Of a stretch of DNA of 43,688 nucleotides, positions 41,872 to 43,688 are shown one piece after another. The notes under the pieces were generated by a model. The model was given only the letters and a program-made list of their open reading frames with translations. It made no database searches and was not told the DNA's origin. The position numbers and the translations under genes are program-made. The DNA comes from JAVKSM01 sp039583705 (lineage in GTDB: Bacteria > Actinomycetota > Actinomycetes > Mycobacteriales > Pseudonocardiaceae): contig JAVKSM010000007.1 of assembly GCA_039583705.1 (NCBI GenBank), positions 1 through 43,688 of the forward strand. The letters run 5' to 3'. How positions within the stretch are numbered: position 1 is the stretch's first letter; each line of letters begins with the position of its first letter.

Positions 41872-43079
41872 CCCAGCACGCCGCTGTCGTGCAGCCGCCC
41901 GATCTCCGTGGTCGAGAGCTGCAGCACCTCGGAGAGGATCTCCTCGCCATGCTCGCCCAGCCGAGGGGCGGCCCGCGCCGGGGGGTGCTCGGCGCCGAAG
42001 CGCAACGGGGAGCCGGGCATCGCGTAGCTCCCGATCCCGGGTTGCTCCAGCACGCTCATCATGGGGTTGGCGGTCAGCGGCGCATCCGGGTCCGTGACGA
42101 GCTCGGTGAAGCTACGGTACGGCGACCACAGTACTCCGGTTCCGGCCAGCGTCCGCGCCACCTCCTCGGAGCTGCGCGCGGCGAACCACGGCCGCAGCAG
42201 CGCGCCGAGCAGCTCGCGGTGGAGATAGCGGTCGCCCTCGGCGGTGAAGTCCGCGCCCAGGGCCTTGCCCAGGACCTCGACGGCATCCCCCACGTCACAC
42301 ACCCGCACCAGCTCGGACCACTGCCGCGCGGTGAGCGCGACCACCATGACCCGGCGCCCATCGCGGGTGGCGAAGTCGACTCCGAAGCTGCCGTAGAGGT
42401 AGTTGCCGTCCCGGACCCGGTCGGCTCCCCCGAGCTCGACATTGGCCGTGATCCCCAGGTGGGCGGCGACGGCCAGCGCCACGTTCCACAACGAGATCGT
42501 CACCGAAGCGCCGGCGCCGGTGCGGTGCCGGTGGCGCTCGGCGGCGACGACCGCGAGCGCCACGTGCAGCCCGGCGGCGACGTCCCAGGCCGGCAGTACA
42601 TGGTTCACCGGGACGTCGAGATCGGTGGGACCGGAGACCATCGGGTAGCCCAGGGCGGCGTTGACGGTGTAGTCCACCGCCGCGCCTCCGTCGGGCAGCC
42701 CCAGCAGGCCGACCCGGATGAGGTCGGGCCGGCGCGCCCGCAGCGTCTCGTCCTCCAGCCAGGTCCGTTTGACGGCGTTGGTGACGAAGACGCCACCCTC
42801 CTGGCCGGGGGCGGTCGCCAACGCCGTGACGATCTCCCTGCCCCGCGGGCTGGACAGGTCCACGGCGATCGAGCGCTTGCCCTTGTTGAGCCCCGCCCAG
42901 TACAGGCTGTCGCCCCCGGGGGCGAGCGGCCAGCGGTGGACGTCGCTGGCGCCGCCGAGCGGGTCGACGCGGATGACGTCCGCACCGAGCTGGGCCAGCG
43001 TCATGCCCCCGAGCGGCGTGGCGACGAAGGTGGACAGCTCGACGACCCGCAGGCCGTCGAGCGGCAGGCACGGCTGCAT
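41868..43079 (-). CDS. CaiB/BaiF-type family III CoA transferase
   Basis: A 403-residue enzyme that moves CoA between organic acids. It starts MQPCLPLDGLRVVELSTFVA, followed by GMTLAQLGADVIRVDPLGG, YWAGLNKGKRSIAVDLSSPR and a probable catalytic Asp in VLPAWDVAAGLHVALAVVAA. The C-terminal part has RFGAEHPPARAAPRLGEHGE, usual for the family. The substrate is unknown; relatives act on carnitine, bile acids or branched acyl groups (alpha-methylacyl-CoA racemase type). Length is normal. Neighbours give no pathway hint. Confidence 0.9.
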   Translation of the reverse strand: MQPCLPLDGLRVVELSTFVATPLGGMTLAQLGADVIRVDPLGGASDVHRWPLAPGGDSLYWAGLNKGKRSIAVDLSSPRGREIVTALATAPGQEGGVFVTNAVKRTWLEDETLRARRPDLIRVGLLGLPDGGAAVDYTVNAALGYPMVSGPTDLDVPVNHVLPAWDVAAGLHVALAVVAAERHRHRTGAGASVTISLWNVALAVAAHLGITANVELGGADRVRDGNYLYGSFGVDFATRDGRRVMVVALTARQWSELVRVCDVGDAVEVLGKALGADFTAEGDRYLHRELLGALLRPWFAARSSEEVARTLAGTGVLWSPYRSFTELVTDPDAPLTANPMMSVLEQPGIGSYAMPGSPLRFGAEHPPARAAPRLGEHGEEILSEVLQLSTTEIGRLHDSGVLG

Positions 43080-43190
43080 GGCGTACTCGTCTCAGCGGTT
43101 GGGTCACCAGAGGCCAGTGTCCCGGAAGCGAGGTGTGCTCACCGTCTCCAGCGCCGAGACAGCGCCTGGCTTCGTTCTCGGGCGATCCGG

Positions 43191-43688
43191 TTACCGGTTG
43201 CCCGCGGGCGGGAGCGGTGGTGGTGGTGGTGGTGGCACCGAGCCGGTGCTCACCAGGATCGTCACCGGGGTCCCGGCCAGCGCGCGGCCGCGCGGGTTCT
43301 CGGCGACGACGGTGCCCGCCGGCGCCCGGTCGTCGGCGTTCTGGACGGTGACCGGGAAGCCGGCCTGCCGCAACTGCGCGGTCGCGTCGGCGACCGGCTG
43401 CCCGAGAACGTCGGGTACCCCGACCGCGGTGCCGCCGTTGACGTAGCCGGGGTCGGCCGCTGGCAGTGGTTGCGCCGGCTGGTCGCCCAGGATCGCCGTC
43501 ATCGCGCTGTACCAGGTGCGCGCCGGGGCATTGCCCCCGTAGATGTTGCCCGAGGAACAGGTGTAGGGCGGGCTGCCGTCGCAGATCGGCCGCGGCGACG
43601 CGGAGTCGTCGAAGACGATGACCGAACCCACGAGCTGGGGCACCGCGCCGACGAACGCTGCCGACTTGTACTGCTCGGTGGTCCCGGT
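43191..43688 (-). CDS. C-terminal end of a PASTA-containing penicillin-binding protein (partial)
   Basis: The last 165 codons of a gene that runs off the right edge. It begins inside the transpeptidase domain with TTEQYKSAAFVGAVPQLVGS, and reads YGGNAPARTWYSAMTAILGD as in class A PBPs of the PonA type. One PASTA domain follows (VPDVLGQPVADATAQLRQAG to about VTILVSTG), and a Pro-rich tail (PPPPPPPLPPAGNR) ends it. The full protein would polymerise and cross-link peptidoglycan. Which paralogue it is cannot be told from this end. Confidence 0.88.
   Translation of the reverse strand, partial: TGTTEQYKSAAFVGAVPQLVGSVIVFDDSASPRPICDGSPPYTCSSGNIYGGNAPARTWYSAMTAILGDQPAQPLPAADPGYVNGGTAVGVPDVLGQPVADATAQLRQAGFPVTVQNADDRAPAGTVVAENPRGRALAGTPVTILVSTGSVPPPPPPPLPPAGNR

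Overview
The window is GC-rich actinobacterial DNA. Gene order and protein types (a mycobacterial-type proteasomal ATPase ending in QYL, TrmI, a RecB-like nuclease, long-form HisG, HisE, MetH and a PAC2 protein in the order seen in Mycobacterium tuberculosis) point to the order Pseudonocardiales or a near relative. This assignment is inferred from gene content only.

Layout. (1) Bases 1-1574 are a gene graveyard with a Tn3 transposase tail, an FAD-monooxygenase tail, a zinc-finger tail and short repeats. (2) Bases 1575-23473 form one physically complete Tn3-family transposon of 21.9 kb. It has 41-bp inverted repeats matching at 35 of 41 positions and a perfect 5-bp target duplication AACTC. 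It carries tnpR with a res-like region, a broken IS110, a 12-kb cargo and tnpA. tnpA is broken twice: by an amber codon at codon 83, and by a nested 4.4-kb tyrosine-recombinase element (16129-20561) inserted near its 3' end. Removing the nested element rejoins the tnpA reading frame exactly. (3) Bases 23479-43688 are chromosomal: marR/yceI, arc, trmI, a RecB-like nuclease, hisG-hisE, metH, PAC2, a membrane protein, a hopanoid C-3 methylase homologue, an SDR, an MFS carrier, DoxX, FIST, a CaiB-type CoA transferase and the end of a PASTA penicillin-binding protein.

The cargo is the most interesting part. Four intergenic regions carry clear copies of a CTACTA...TAGTAG palindrome, and a fifth carries a degenerate copy. 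Three clear copies share a 26-bp form and the fourth is a shorter 16-bp perfect palindrome. The sites lie next to two paralogous BlaI/MecI-like repressor plus M56 metalloprotease pairs and next to operons for extracytoplasmic thiol redox (CcdA, a redoxin, a small CxxC protein, TlpA), a CopC-CopD fusion, SHOCT-tailed small membrane proteins, a metallophosphoesterase-like protein and a His-rich anchored protein. My reading is a self-contained, protease-switched envelope redox/copper regulon carried as transposon cargo. The layout is visible in the sequence. The function and the inducing signal are inference.
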